This document shows positions 9,301 through 16,680 of a DNA stretch of 64,000 nucleotides, piece after piece. How positions within the stretch are numbered: position 1 is the stretch's first letter; every line of letters starts with the position of its first letter. Source of the DNA: Akkermansiaceae bacterium (lineage in GTDB: Bacteria > Verrucomicrobiota > Verrucomicrobiia > Verrucomicrobiales > Akkermansiaceae); NCBI GenBank assembly GCA_028822935.1, contig JAPKCM010000009.1, forward strand, positions 1-64,000, read 5' to 3'. The notes under the pieces were generated by a model that was not told where the DNA came from, did not search any database, and saw nothing but the letters and a program-made list of their open reading frames with translations. The position numbers and the translations under genes were made by a program.

Positions 9301-9570
9301 AGCCGCAGCGTCGCCTCACAAAAGGCCCTGCAATATCTCCTCCAGGGACTCCGTCATCGCTATGGAAAGCAGGACGCAAAGAACCTCCTCCAGCGACTCC
9401 TCAAAAACCTCGACGAAGTCGACCTCTCGCTTGGCGACTACAACCGCTTCTCTGGACGCCACGCCACCTCCGCAACAATCGACATCAGCGATCAATGGGC
9501 CATTTCCACCTCTATCGACGGAGAAGGAAATAACCGCAACATGGTCATCTTCTCTTTCCGCTTCCAATGA
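6355..9570 (+). CDS. tamB: TamB-like translocation/assembly protein (DUF490 family)
   Basis: 1071 residues with a GTG start, a basic N-terminus and one membrane anchor (about residues 19-34). A very long beta-repeat, AsmA/TamB-like body follows, and the conserved C-terminal DUF490-type region ends in VIFSFRFQ. In TamB proteins this periplasm-spanning body works with an Omp85-family partner in outer-membrane protein insertion and phospholipid movement. That partner is encoded immediately downstream with an ATGA overlap, which strongly supports the assignment. The protein is rich in Leu/Ser/Thr with alternating hydrophobic patterns, as expected for a beta-taco groove. Confidence 0.85.
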   Translation: MSEAEENKEIKPPRRRWPWVLLFLLIGSILWLNGPGARLIFEKTIPGQLENLGLSGDYQLTGQLHRGFTLTNVDLTGDQLIKKAKAGRISIDYQISEVISGKAQTIAIHGLDLVLNLDELPESSDEEEEPSVPLMETLNSVRKYVEPVDIDLQNINVRIEKEDIFGTIAVESLTHESGASEFLITGFQTESSETKTQTSPPSLLVWQLDLLTLDQLDLIPDAGIRNLELTSPSLLKTDLLLANSTFHTSSDLEANHSIKLGNGPFDLERIKHLLPEDLDITGRVAALDLNAKLPKDAPREISLTLNAENLKYQENTIAKLSATGQLGGDDATLDLSADFEIPDTLSGTFSTKTTGQLDPDIQKSLANLDWKLVTKEYPALTGTAAWADQKATLTAATLEKVKLLAKFDPATQLYQAEVTSELNDARALLPELTSAKLILKASGDLKNETHQGALTLLDVRYTAKESPTIIAKGQAVWDWPTQFSFQDLKVKRDDLEIKTSLTWKEGFANFSKLVIADSQGSLLTGQGSLPLPLQTRNLDDLLESNSSLDFSVKLAPTPLSRFVKGQPIEGTAEATLNISGTFAKPAIDGTITATKVRDPSLPDVPPGDLIVTLTTIDEELRLSGKLKEPSGDLLDLKGRFPLTPEKWIKDPDSLMDEPLTFTANTPRIDLRRLQRFAPTVSDLSGIAQISVKVAGTIREPDLSGDAMIHADRARLSNSPISDFRNSKINLKFSDNTIAISPSQITAAGGTIDFSGSVTLGETPLLDLSFRGKNTLLWRGADYSLRADPVLTLKGPFETARLSGTIPIVESIIYKDVEILPFGVPTKEIERPEVPDLSAFASDELYSLSEPFANWPIDVAVVTKDPILIRGNLVKGELLADAHLRGTLGKITTSGKITSENLEADLPFAKLIIENGTVDLNPRNLTDPKISVRGNSKVAGYNVQLYLTGLTSKPALSITSQPPLPESEILMLLSTGSTTSTLNSRSVASQKALQYLLQGLRHRYGKQDAKNLLQRLLKNLDEVDLSLGDYNRFSGRHATSATIDISDQWAISTSIDGEGNNRNMVIFSFRFQ

Positions 9571-11534
9571 AATCCCTCCTCTTTCTCCTCACTCTGGGCT
9601 CCTTATCAGGCGCTCAGATCAAACTCGTCGGCCTGCCCGGTAAGTTCGAAGAGCAAATTCTCGACGCCCTGAGTCCTCGTTTTTACTACATCAAGAAGCG
9701 CCCTGCCACTCCGTCACGGGCTGATGACGCCGCCTTTCTTGTTCTCGACTTCCTCAACAAAAACGGCTCACCCAACGCTCTCGTCACCTGGTCCCTTCCC
9801 GGAAACGACATCATTCTTTTAAAAGCCGATGCTGGAATCACCCAATCGCTGGGAGAAATCTCAGTGAAAGGTTGGCCCAGTGAAGACCCCGCAGGAGCTC
9901 GCGAGCAATTCGGAGCCGAATTCCTGCTACCTGGCAAAAAGAAGACCAAACTCCCTTTTCAAGAATCCAAGATCGGCGATGGAGAAGAACGTGTCACCAA
10001 TCTTCTGAAGAGCATCGGTTACTGGAACGCCAAAGTCATTACCACCAAGAATCCTCAGGCAGGCGACGGCTCCATTCCGATCACTCTCAACATCGAACCA
10101 GGGCCCCTTTTTAAACTGAGCAGACCGCAGATCACTTCACCCATCCCTCCTCCTGTCTCTTTGGTTGAAATGCTCGATGACATTATCGACGCCCCCGCAT
10201 CCGCTGAAAATGTCCGCGGCATCCGTGCCTCCATTACCAAGGAATATCGTAGCATCGGCTACCCCGACGCCTCACTCACCTTCACGCGGGAATATCGTGA
10301 ATCTACCCTCGCTCTTTCCTACACCCTCAAACTCGGTGAGCGCTACAAGCTGAGCAAGGTTTCCGCGGAGGGACTCGAAAAAACAAAAACCTCCTCTCTC
10401 CTCGCGCCTTTCAAGGAATACCAAGACCAACCCTTCAACCAGGATCGATTCAGCGAACGCATCAAAAAACTCATGGCCACCGGTGCCTTTCGGAGTATTC
10501 GCACCGAAGAAAACCCCAAGGACAACCAAGAGATCGACGTCACCCTCCACCTCAAGGAAGCAGATTCAAAAGGCGTCTCCCTTTCCGCTGGAATCGGGTC
10601 ATTCGAGGGCATCATCCTTGGCGCAGGATACTTCGACCGAAACCTCCGGGGCACCCTGCACAACTTCAATACCGGCATCGAATACACCTCACTCGGCCTC
10701 CTCGGAGAAGTCTCCCTGCAAAACCCCTTCTTCCTCGGGAAAGACCTTAACATGACCCAGCGGGCCTACCTCATCACGCGGAACTACGATGGGTATGATA
10801 AGTCCGAGGGAGGCTACGGCATCAAGTTCACCGGCAAGCCCTTCGAGCACTACACCGTCACCCTGGGAGGCGACCTCTTCTTCGCCAGTATTCAGACCGA
10901 TGGTCTCCTCACCGCCAATCTCGGCCCCACCGACTACCTCGTCGCCCGCATCAACCTCAACCAAAGCTACGACCGCCGGGACGACGCAGCTCTCCCCTCC
11001 GATGGCTGGTATGCCGAAATCAATAGCTCACTGGGCCTCGTTCAAAAAGAGGACACCGTCTCCTTCTTCTCCATCGAAGGGCAGCTCAGCTACTACGACA
11101 CCCGGGGAGAAAACAGCGCCATCGCCGCAAACTTCCGCAGCGGCCTCATCGCACCCAGCGGCGGCCTCGAATCTCTCCCTATCGACCTCCGGAATTTCGA
11201 AGGCGGCGCAAACTCCCTCCGTTCCTTCAATGAACGCTCCATGGGGCCATCCGCGAATCGCTTCCCCAGCGGAGGAACCGCCTGGTGGATCGCCAACGCC
11301 GAATACATCCGCACCCTCAAAGGCCCCGTCAAAGGAGTCGTCTTCCTCGATGCCGGAGCCCTCGCCGAAGGCACCGACGAACTCTTCGACACTGACATTG
11401 AGGTCGCCATCGGCCTCGGCCTCCGCATCGACCTCCCCGTCGGCCCCCTCCGCTTCGAATACGGCCACTCACTCACCCAAGACAAAGGAGAACACTCCGG
11501 CGCCTTCCACTTCTCCATTGGCGGCACTTTCTAG
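9567..11534 (+). CDS. Omp85-family outer-membrane protein (BamA/TamA-like)
   Basis: 655 residues with a signal peptide (MKSLLFLLTLGSLSGAQ). Several POTRA-like domains cover about residues 20-330, and a C-terminal 16-strand-type barrel domain ends in aromatic Phe (FSIGGTF), the usual barrel terminus. VVFLDAGALA and LRFEYGHSL resemble conserved surface-antigen-domain strands. Direct ATGA coupling to the tamB-like gene suggests it is TamA rather than the essential BamA, but the family alone does not prove this. Confidence 0.85.
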   Translation: MKSLLFLLTLGSLSGAQIKLVGLPGKFEEQILDALSPRFYYIKKRPATPSRADDAAFLVLDFLNKNGSPNALVTWSLPGNDIILLKADAGITQSLGEISVKGWPSEDPAGAREQFGAEFLLPGKKKTKLPFQESKIGDGEERVTNLLKSIGYWNAKVITTKNPQAGDGSIPITLNIEPGPLFKLSRPQITSPIPPPVSLVEMLDDIIDAPASAENVRGIRASITKEYRSIGYPDASLTFTREYRESTLALSYTLKLGERYKLSKVSAEGLEKTKTSSLLAPFKEYQDQPFNQDRFSERIKKLMATGAFRSIRTEENPKDNQEIDVTLHLKEADSKGVSLSAGIGSFEGIILGAGYFDRNLRGTLHNFNTGIEYTSLGLLGEVSLQNPFFLGKDLNMTQRAYLITRNYDGYDKSEGGYGIKFTGKPFEHYTVTLGGDLFFASIQTDGLLTANLGPTDYLVARINLNQSYDRRDDAALPSDGWYAEINSSLGLVQKEDTVSFFSIEGQLSYYDTRGENSAIAANFRSGLIAPSGGLESLPIDLRNFEGGANSLRSFNERSMGPSANRFPSGGTAWWIANAEYIRTLKGPVKGVVFLDAGALAEGTDELFDTDIEVAIGLGLRIDLPVGPLRFEYGHSLTQDKGEHSGAFHFSIGGTF

Positions 11535-11925
11535 TGCAAACCCCGAGAGGAGGGCCTTCGCAGCTGGACTATCACGCCTGATATTGCCGAGCCGCTCATC
11601 CTCTCCGCCCACGGGAGCCTGCTCTTTCTGTCTGCAAGAGAGAGACCGCGAGTCACGCGCGATGGGATGTCGGAGCAAAAGGCGGGATGAGCAGTGCCTA
11701 CGATCAGGACGGAAACCTGTTCAAGACCATTGAAGTTGAACCCGATCTTGAGAGCGACGATAGCTCTCTTTTACCCTCAGTGTAAACCGCTCAAAAAGCG
11801 TTGCCCTTTTATTGCCCGTCTTACCCGCATTTGGATGCATTTGGGGCGTATTTTGACCCATCTTCACAATTCCGGAAAATCGAGACAGACTCCTACAATC
11901 CTTATGATTAAGGGGATTAAGGAGG
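11535..11925. other. Gene-poor spacer between the Omp85 gene and the tRNA
   Basis: No recognisable gene. One short open frame runs from ATG 11687 to TAA 11785 (32 codons, containing AYDQDGNLF and an acidic tail), and another stretch upstream reads protein-like (AEPLILSAHGSLL) but lacks a start. These may be eroded coding sequence. The segment sits next to an integrase remnant and may belong to the same old insertion. Confidence 0.4.
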
Positions 11926-11999
11926 TAGGGCCGCAGGGACTTGAACCCTGGACAAAGGGATTATGAGTCCCCTGCTCTAACCAACTGAGCTACAGCCCC
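11926..11999 (-). tRNA. tRNA with CAU anticodon (Met elongator or Ile2)
   Basis: A cloverleaf can be folded by eye. The 7-bp acceptor stem includes a G1-U72 wobble. The D arm is GCTC...GAGC, the anticodon loop CTCATAA sits on a GGGGA/TCCCT stem, and the T arm CAGGG-TTCAAGT-CCCTG is standard. CCA is not encoded. CAU can be elongator Met or lysidine-modified Ile2; the A73 discriminator and stem do not let me decide by eye. It is not initiator-like, because the anticodon stem lacks three consecutive G-C pairs next to the loop. Confidence 0.9.
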
Positions 12000-12026
12000 A
12001 ATCTTTTACGACAAAAGGGATTCTTC

Positions 12027-12290
12027 ATGAAATCGCGCCACTTCTCCCTCGCTTTTATACACTTGCCGACAGCAATCGAACTCAAGAAGAGTAAACCCAG
12101 AAAAACGTGGAGCAAGACCCGATACCAATACCTTTATCGTCACTCAAGCGGGATATATTATGCCCGTTTGACTGTCAATGGACGAAAGACATTCCGTAGC
12201 TTAAAGACCGAAATTATTGAAGTCGCAAGGGCCGAACTGAATACCCTTCAAGAGGAAGAGAAAAAGCGTTCCGATCTGACGACACCAACC
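12027..12290 (+). pseudogene. Truncated tyrosine-recombinase integrase (N-terminal part only)
   Basis: The first 80-odd residues resemble the arm-binding/N-terminal region of phage-type integrases common in Verrucomicrobiota (a YLYRHSSGIYYARL segment, then FRSLKT and a helical ARAELNTLQEEE). The core-binding and catalytic domains with the R-H-R-Y residues are missing: the frame runs into a tRNA-like fragment at about 12304 and stops at 12374. It starts 28 bases from the intact tRNA. This is probably the scar of an integrative element that used a tRNA site. Confidence 0.6.
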
Positions 12291-12303
12291 ACAAGGTCAG
12301 GAA

Positions 12304-12334
12304 CTTGCTCTAACCAACTGAGCTGCAGATCCCC
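12304..12334 (-). repeat. Partial tRNA (5' half) resembling the intact CAU tRNA
   Basis: On the minus strand the D-arm region is identical over 19 bases (TGCTCTAACCAACTGAGCT on the plus strand) to the tRNA at 11926-11999. It is preceded by a similar but diverged acceptor half and followed by no anticodon or T arm. The D-arm sequence is shared by many tRNAs, so it could come from a different tRNA. Confidence 0.55.
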
Positions 12335-12393
12335 GCTTTTCCAGCGCGCGGGCACTCTCATTGCTAGCGCTTGAGATCAAGTGCCAAGCCTCT

Positions 12394-13830
12394 CTACGTG
12401 CCCTCAACTTCGTGTAAGATATCCACGAATTCATGAAAAACATCCGCATCGAAGGGAATCGCTCCCTTTTTTGCATTCTGGGTAAACCAACGCTGGAGAC
12501 GGCTCCGCCGCTCACGGCTAAATCCCCGCACCCATCCAGCATCCGTGTTGATCGACAACAATGATTCCTCACGCCGACCGTGAGCATGATTCATGATCTC
12601 TCCGAAATGATGAAGACAGCGATCCAGCAAAATCCACGGAAAGTTTTCGCTCGCCGGTGGCCCCATCACGAGAGCCTTGCTATTGCCCTGCTCCGTGATC
12701 ATTCCAATCTTAAGATCTGGTAAATCCTCTCCTTTAAAAAAGGCGGCGCCCGCTCCTCCGATCGCTCCAAAAAGGGTTCCCAAGCCGTGAGTTAACCCAC
12801 CCGTTCCAAGGTCGACCGCAATTCCGGCAGCTCCTCCCGCAACTCCGCCCGCCAAGGTAAGCTGACTCCGTGAAAGACCCCATTTTTGCCAAGTCTCCTC
12901 CGAGCTAAGATCCAGGCCCTCGAAATGATCATCACCCACTTCTACTTTCAACAAGTCATGCCGGTAGAGCTTCAGTAGGCGCCGGTACGTCTTCTCCTCC
13001 ATCCGGGCAATATTGGCATAGTATGTCTTGGTGAGTTCCTGACGCTTGCGCTCTTTGCGCGCTTCCAGCTCTTCCTCTTTCACGTCGAGCGTGACCGACT
13101 CGCGATGCTTCAGCGCATCCGACAAAAAATCCATGAGATACTCTGCGCTCTCTTCCCTGCGCTCATCCCACTCTTGATCAATGAACTCAATCGTTTCCTC
13201 AATTCTGGCTCGATTTCCTTCATCGATTTGAAGAAGAGATTTCAAAAGATTCTTTCGCTCGCTGAAGCGTGCGTGATGCGCGTTAAACGTCCGCACCAGA
13301 TTAAAATAACTCCCGAGCCGGGTGCGCCATTCTTCAATGCGATCTTGATTCTCCGCCTTCTCGTTCAGCAGTGCCATGCGCGGGCGCCCCGTCCATCGCA
13401 AGATCTCCATCTCTGCCACAAAGGTATCACGGAGTGGCTTCGAAGGATCGATGACATAAAGCACCCCTGCTCCATCAACCAGTGGTTGCAAAAGTCGGGA
13501 CTCGTCTTCGAATTGCCCTCCGTCAATTTCCCGCAAGACGAACAATTTTACCGCAGCTAAATCCGGAGTTCCCTCACCGTGAATTTCCTGAATCGCCCGC
13601 ATCGCCTCAAGCGCATTAGAGAAGCCAGGGGTATCAATGAATCGGATCATCTCTCGCCCATCAAACTCGACCGGCAACACCTGGCACTGAGTCGTCGCAC
13701 CAGGAGTGGCGCTCACTCGCACCACTCGATCATTATCGATCTCCAACAAAGTCGCGAGGACCGAGGACTTCCCCATGTTAATTTTACCCACTACTGCGAA
13801 GGTGGGAATCTCTCCTTCAGGATTACTCAT
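12394..13830 (-). CDS. GTPase with C-terminal DUF3482-like domain
   Basis: 478 residues. An N-terminal Era/TrmE-type GTPase domain shows G1 GKINMGKSS, a Thr-containing switch region and G3 DTPG. The G4 position reads LNEKAE instead of NKxD, so guanine recognition may be altered. A long charged helical region (about 230-310) and a small Gly/Ala-rich hydrophobic hairpin (LAGGVAGGAAGIAVDLG) follow, the latter able to enter a membrane. DUF3482 GTPases are known to be encoded with DUF2868 membrane proteins, and such a gene overlaps this one upstream. The function of the pair is unknown to me. Confidence 0.75.
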   Translation of the reverse strand: MSNPEGEIPTFAVVGKINMGKSSVLATLLEIDNDRVVRVSATPGATTQCQVLPVEFDGREMIRFIDTPGFSNALEAMRAIQEIHGEGTPDLAAVKLFVLREIDGGQFEDESRLLQPLVDGAGVLYVIDPSKPLRDTFVAEMEILRWTGRPRMALLNEKAENQDRIEEWRTRLGSYFNLVRTFNAHHARFSERKNLLKSLLQIDEGNRARIEETIEFIDQEWDERREESAEYLMDFLSDALKHRESVTLDVKEEELEARKERKRQELTKTYYANIARMEEKTYRRLLKLYRHDLLKVEVGDDHFEGLDLSSEETWQKWGLSRSQLTLAGGVAGGAAGIAVDLGTGGLTHGLGTLFGAIGGAGAAFFKGEDLPDLKIGMITEQGNSKALVMGPPASENFPWILLDRCLHHFGEIMNHAHGRREESLLSINTDAGWVRGFSRERRSRLQRWFTQNAKKGAIPFDADVFHEFVDILHEVEGT

Positions 13831-15373
13831 CTTTAATCAGGATTTCTTCATCATAGGCGAGACACTCCATCAGAGAATCGCGCAGGGAATCAATGAAAGT
13901 CTGCCACTCGTTCAGCTCTGCCTCAGGGGGTCTTGCCGGATGGCCGCCCGCTCTTTCTCCGAGGACAAGAACCCGAATCACCGCCTCGTCTCCCGCCTCC
14001 CGTCTGATGCGTTTCCAGAGCGCCGTAAATTGTTTGGGCGAGAGATTCCATCCTTCCACAAGAATGATGATCCCACAGGGAGCCGCCCGCATCGCCAGCC
14101 AAGCAGCTTGCTCTTCTGCTTCATCAAGAACATCCACCGTAAATCTCGCCTCGGGGTTCACTCTGAGAGTTTGTAAAAGAAAAGGGCGAAGCACCTCAGT
14201 GTCCACATCAATGCCTCCGACGTCACATAGAACAACTCCATCCTTGATCCCTTCCATTTCCACACTGCGCTCAACGTGGCTCAACTCACGCCATAGAGTC
14301 CGATGACTGCGATCCTGAAAGTCCAACTTCGCGAGGATCGACTTTTCCTTCCAAATTGAAATCACAAGGAAAACGAGCCGGGGAAACAAACCCCAGATGC
14401 AAAGCGCCATGAAAAGAAATCCCGCCCAGGAAAGATTTGCTTTCGAGCGGATTGAAAGCCCTTCTTTATTTCTGGGCTCCTCAAACTGGTAATCCGTTTC
14501 AGACCTCAATTGGGTCAGAGCAATGATCTCATCATTGGGACGCTCGCCCCCCCAAGGAGTCGCCAAAACCTCCGTAGTTTTTTCAAGAGTCGGAGCTCCC
14601 ATCGGCAAGGTCGATTCCCAGAAGAATCCTACATTGCTGAACCAAAGCAGCCCAAAGAGACCCGCAACCAAGCCGAGGTTATACCCAATCCCACCCAGTT
14701 GCAGAATCCGGCTCAGCCGCCAAGTCAGAGCGGAGCGATGATCACGTTGGTTTCCCATCAAAGCGGCCCACTGCTTACTTTCCAAACCTCCGGAGAATCT
14801 GCGCACTAAACTTCCAATGAGACTTTTCAAACCGAGAGACCATTTTTGAAAGAGAAGATAAAAAATTGCACTCCCTAGAATGAGGAGCCACTGCAGACCC
14901 AAAGTCACCACAAGGAAGACCCATAGATTAAACCCCTTGGCCGATACTTTTTGCACCGTCACTTGAGAGCGATCAACCTGAGTCAAATCAAAGGACATCC
15001 CGTCATCCGCATTCACTTCCTCCAAATAGAGACCGCTTTCGTAGCTGTAGGACGTCAGCAATCCCCGCACCACTCCCACTCCGGCAACAAGTGCGAAAAG
15101 AAAAAGCGCCAGTCCAAGAACCTGCGAAACCGTCACCAAGCGCCGCCCGACCGAAACTTCGGTATCGCCTCTCACCCAAAGAAGCCAATATTTCAATCCC
15201 CAGCGACGGCGAGGCGTTTCGTCGGTAAATCCGTCCGTCCCCCGCATGTCACGACGCATTTCCTGCCCAATCTCCGCGTTCGGAGCGCCGGGGTCCTTCA
15301 GAGCCACCTCAAAATCCACAAGCTCTTCCAAGCTCCAATTAACTCCTCTACCTGCCATTTTTCGGTTTGACAT
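13823..15373 (-). CDS. DUF2868-like membrane protein, partner of the adjacent GTPase
   Basis: About 516 residues. Four hydrophobic segments are visible: VLGLALFLFALVAGVGVV, LWVFLVVTLGLQWLLILG, IGYNLGLVAGLFGLLW and AGFLFMALCIWGLF. A soluble C-terminal domain of about 170 residues follows (VVLCDVGGIDVD, GIIILVEGWN). The arrangement and the overlapping GTPase gene downstream (8 bases) match the DUF2868/DUF3482 pair found in proteobacteria. The start is uncertain among several Met codons (15388, 15373, 15358) because no clear ribosome binding site is seen. The two products probably act together at the inner membrane; the process is not known. Confidence 0.7.
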   Translation of the reverse strand: MSNRKMAGRGVNWSLEELVDFEVALKDPGAPNAEIGQEMRRDMRGTDGFTDETPRRRWGLKYWLLWVRGDTEVSVGRRLVTVSQVLGLALFLFALVAGVGVVRGLLTSYSYESGLYLEEVNADDGMSFDLTQVDRSQVTVQKVSAKGFNLWVFLVVTLGLQWLLILGSAIFYLLFQKWSLGLKSLIGSLVRRFSGGLESKQWAALMGNQRDHRSALTWRLSRILQLGGIGYNLGLVAGLFGLLWFSNVGFFWESTLPMGAPTLEKTTEVLATPWGGERPNDEIIALTQLRSETDYQFEEPRNKEGLSIRSKANLSWAGFLFMALCIWGLFPRLVFLVISIWKEKSILAKLDFQDRSHRTLWRELSHVERSVEMEGIKDGVVLCDVGGIDVDTEVLRPFLLQTLRVNPEARFTVDVLDEAEEQAAWLAMRAAPCGIIILVEGWNLSPKQFTALWKRIRREAGDEAVIRVLVLGERAGGHPARPPEAELNEWQTFIDSLRDSLMECLAYDEEILIKDE

Positions 15374-15427
15374 TGAAGACCAGTTCACGGAAATGCAACC
15401 CTATCTCGTCACGCAATCGACAAACCC

Positions 15428-15443
15428 ATCAACATATCTTGAT
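15428..15443. promoter_or_regulatory. Inverted repeat ATCAA-N6-TTGAT upstream of split metH
   Basis: A short palindrome with arms ATCAA and TTGAT lies 60 bases before the chosen metH start. A further TTGAT half-site follows downstream. Methionine-cycle genes are often controlled by small repressors binding such AT-rich palindromes, so it is a candidate operator. No riboswitch fold was recognised here. Confidence 0.3.
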
Positions 15444-15502
15444 TTGTAGATTTGTTCTTGATTATTCCCTATTTAGAAAGAAGATCCAGTCGTCACATCG
15501 CC

Positions 15503-16591
15503 ATGGAAAATAACCTTCTCAAGGAGCTACAAAAAAACCTCACTGAACGCATCATGGTCTTGGATGGAGCCATGGGAACCACTATTCGTGGTTACGAGTT
15601 GACTGAAGAGCATGCCCGGGGCGATCGCTTTAAGGAAAACCACGAAGATCTTCTCAACAACGGCGACATCCTCTCGCTCACCCGCCCTGATGTCATCGCT
15701 GACATCCACAGGCGCTTCTACGAAGCAGGATCCGACATCTGTGAGACCAACACCTTTTCCGGAACCGTCCTCGCGCAGTCTGAATTTTTCGTGGAAGACC
15801 CAAGGAAAACAGGAGGCATTAAATCGCCCGAGTTTTTTCAGAAAAGAGTCATCGAGAGTCAATTCCTCAAGGATCTCACATGGGAACTCAATGTTGAGTC
15901 AGTCAAGCTCGCCAAAGAACAAGCCGATCGGGTCGCGCAAAACGATGGCCGCAAGCGCTACGTTGCCGGAGCCATCGGCCCCATGACGGTTTCTCTTACT
16001 AACGTCGTCGATGCAAATGACACCGCCTTTCGCCCCGTGACTTTCGAGCAAGTAAAGGACGCCTACCGGCACCAAATCGATGCGCTCCTTTCTGCCGATT
16101 GCGACATCCTCATGGTTGAAACCATTTTCGATTCTCTCAATGCCAAGGCCGCCCTTGTCGCGATCAAAGAAAGCGGCACCGATGCACCTGTCATCATTTC
16201 CGCCGCTGTCGGCCGTGGTGGAGAGACGATGATCTCCGCTCAAAAAGTGGAAGCCCTTTGGAACACCTTCGCTCATGTCAATCCTCTCGCGATTGGCTTA
16301 AACTGCTCGCTCGGCCCCGACCTCATGGAGCCCTTTTTGCGTGATCTTGGAAACGCCGCGACCACCAATGTCTCCTGCTACCCAAACGCCGGCTTGCCCA
16401 ACCCTCTCGCTCCCACTGGTTTCGATTTAGAGCCCAGCCACATGTACGACTACATCGCAGGCTTCGCCGAAGCAGGCCTCCTCAACCTCGCCGGTGGCTG
16501 CTGCGGCAACACCCCCGAGCACATCGCCGCCATTGCAAAGTCCGTCGAGGGAAAAGCACCTCGCGTCGTCCCCGTCCTCGCTAACGTCTAG
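15503..16591 (+). CDS. metH: Methionine synthase, homocysteine-binding module (split MetH, part 1)
   Basis: About 362 residues forming only the N-terminal barrel of cobalamin-dependent methionine synthase, which holds homocysteine on zinc. LDGAMGTTI marks the start of the barrel. The zinc cysteines are visible in LNCSLGPD and [11 protein letters not shown] chose the Met at 15503 (MENNLLKEL) because the upstream 17 residues look unlike the family. Relative to E. coli MetH there is an insertion of some 30 residues around [13 protein letters not shown]. The rest of the enzyme is encoded 90 bases downstream by a separate gene. Confidence 0.9.
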   Translation: MENNLLKELQKNLTERIMVLDGAMGTTIRGYELTEEHARGDRFKENHEDLLNNGDILSLTRPDVIADIHRRFYEAGSDICETNTFSGTVLAQSEFFVEDPRKTGGIKSPEFFQKRVIESQFLKDLTWELNVESVKLAKEQADRVAQNDGRKRYVAGAIGPMTVSLTNVVDANDTAFRPVTFEQVKDAYRHQIDALLSADCDILMVETIFDSLNAKAALVAIKESGTDAPVIISAAVGRGGETMISAQKVEALWNTFAHVNPLAIGLNCSLGPDLMEPFLRDLGNAATTNVSCYPNAGLPNPLAPTGFDLEPSHMYDYIAGFAEAGLLNLAGGCCGNTPEHIAAIAKSVEGKAPRVVPVLANV

Positions 16592-16680
16592 ATCCACGGA
16601 GCTTGGACTTCCCTCTGAACCCATCGCAAAGACAGCCAAGTTCCGACTTCAGATCTCATTGTTCAAATCTCAGATTTCAA

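Noticed and set aside
10789-11733. 314-residue plus-strand ORF inside and after the Omp85 gene
   Set aside because: It is Ser/Pro/Ala-rich and overlaps the clearly coding barrel frame, so it is a shadow frame.
11973-12324. 19-bp tRNA D-arm repeat as a proven att pair
   Set aside because: The D-arm sequence is common to many tRNAs, so identity over this stretch alone does not show site-specific recombination. I kept it only as part of a scar hypothesis.
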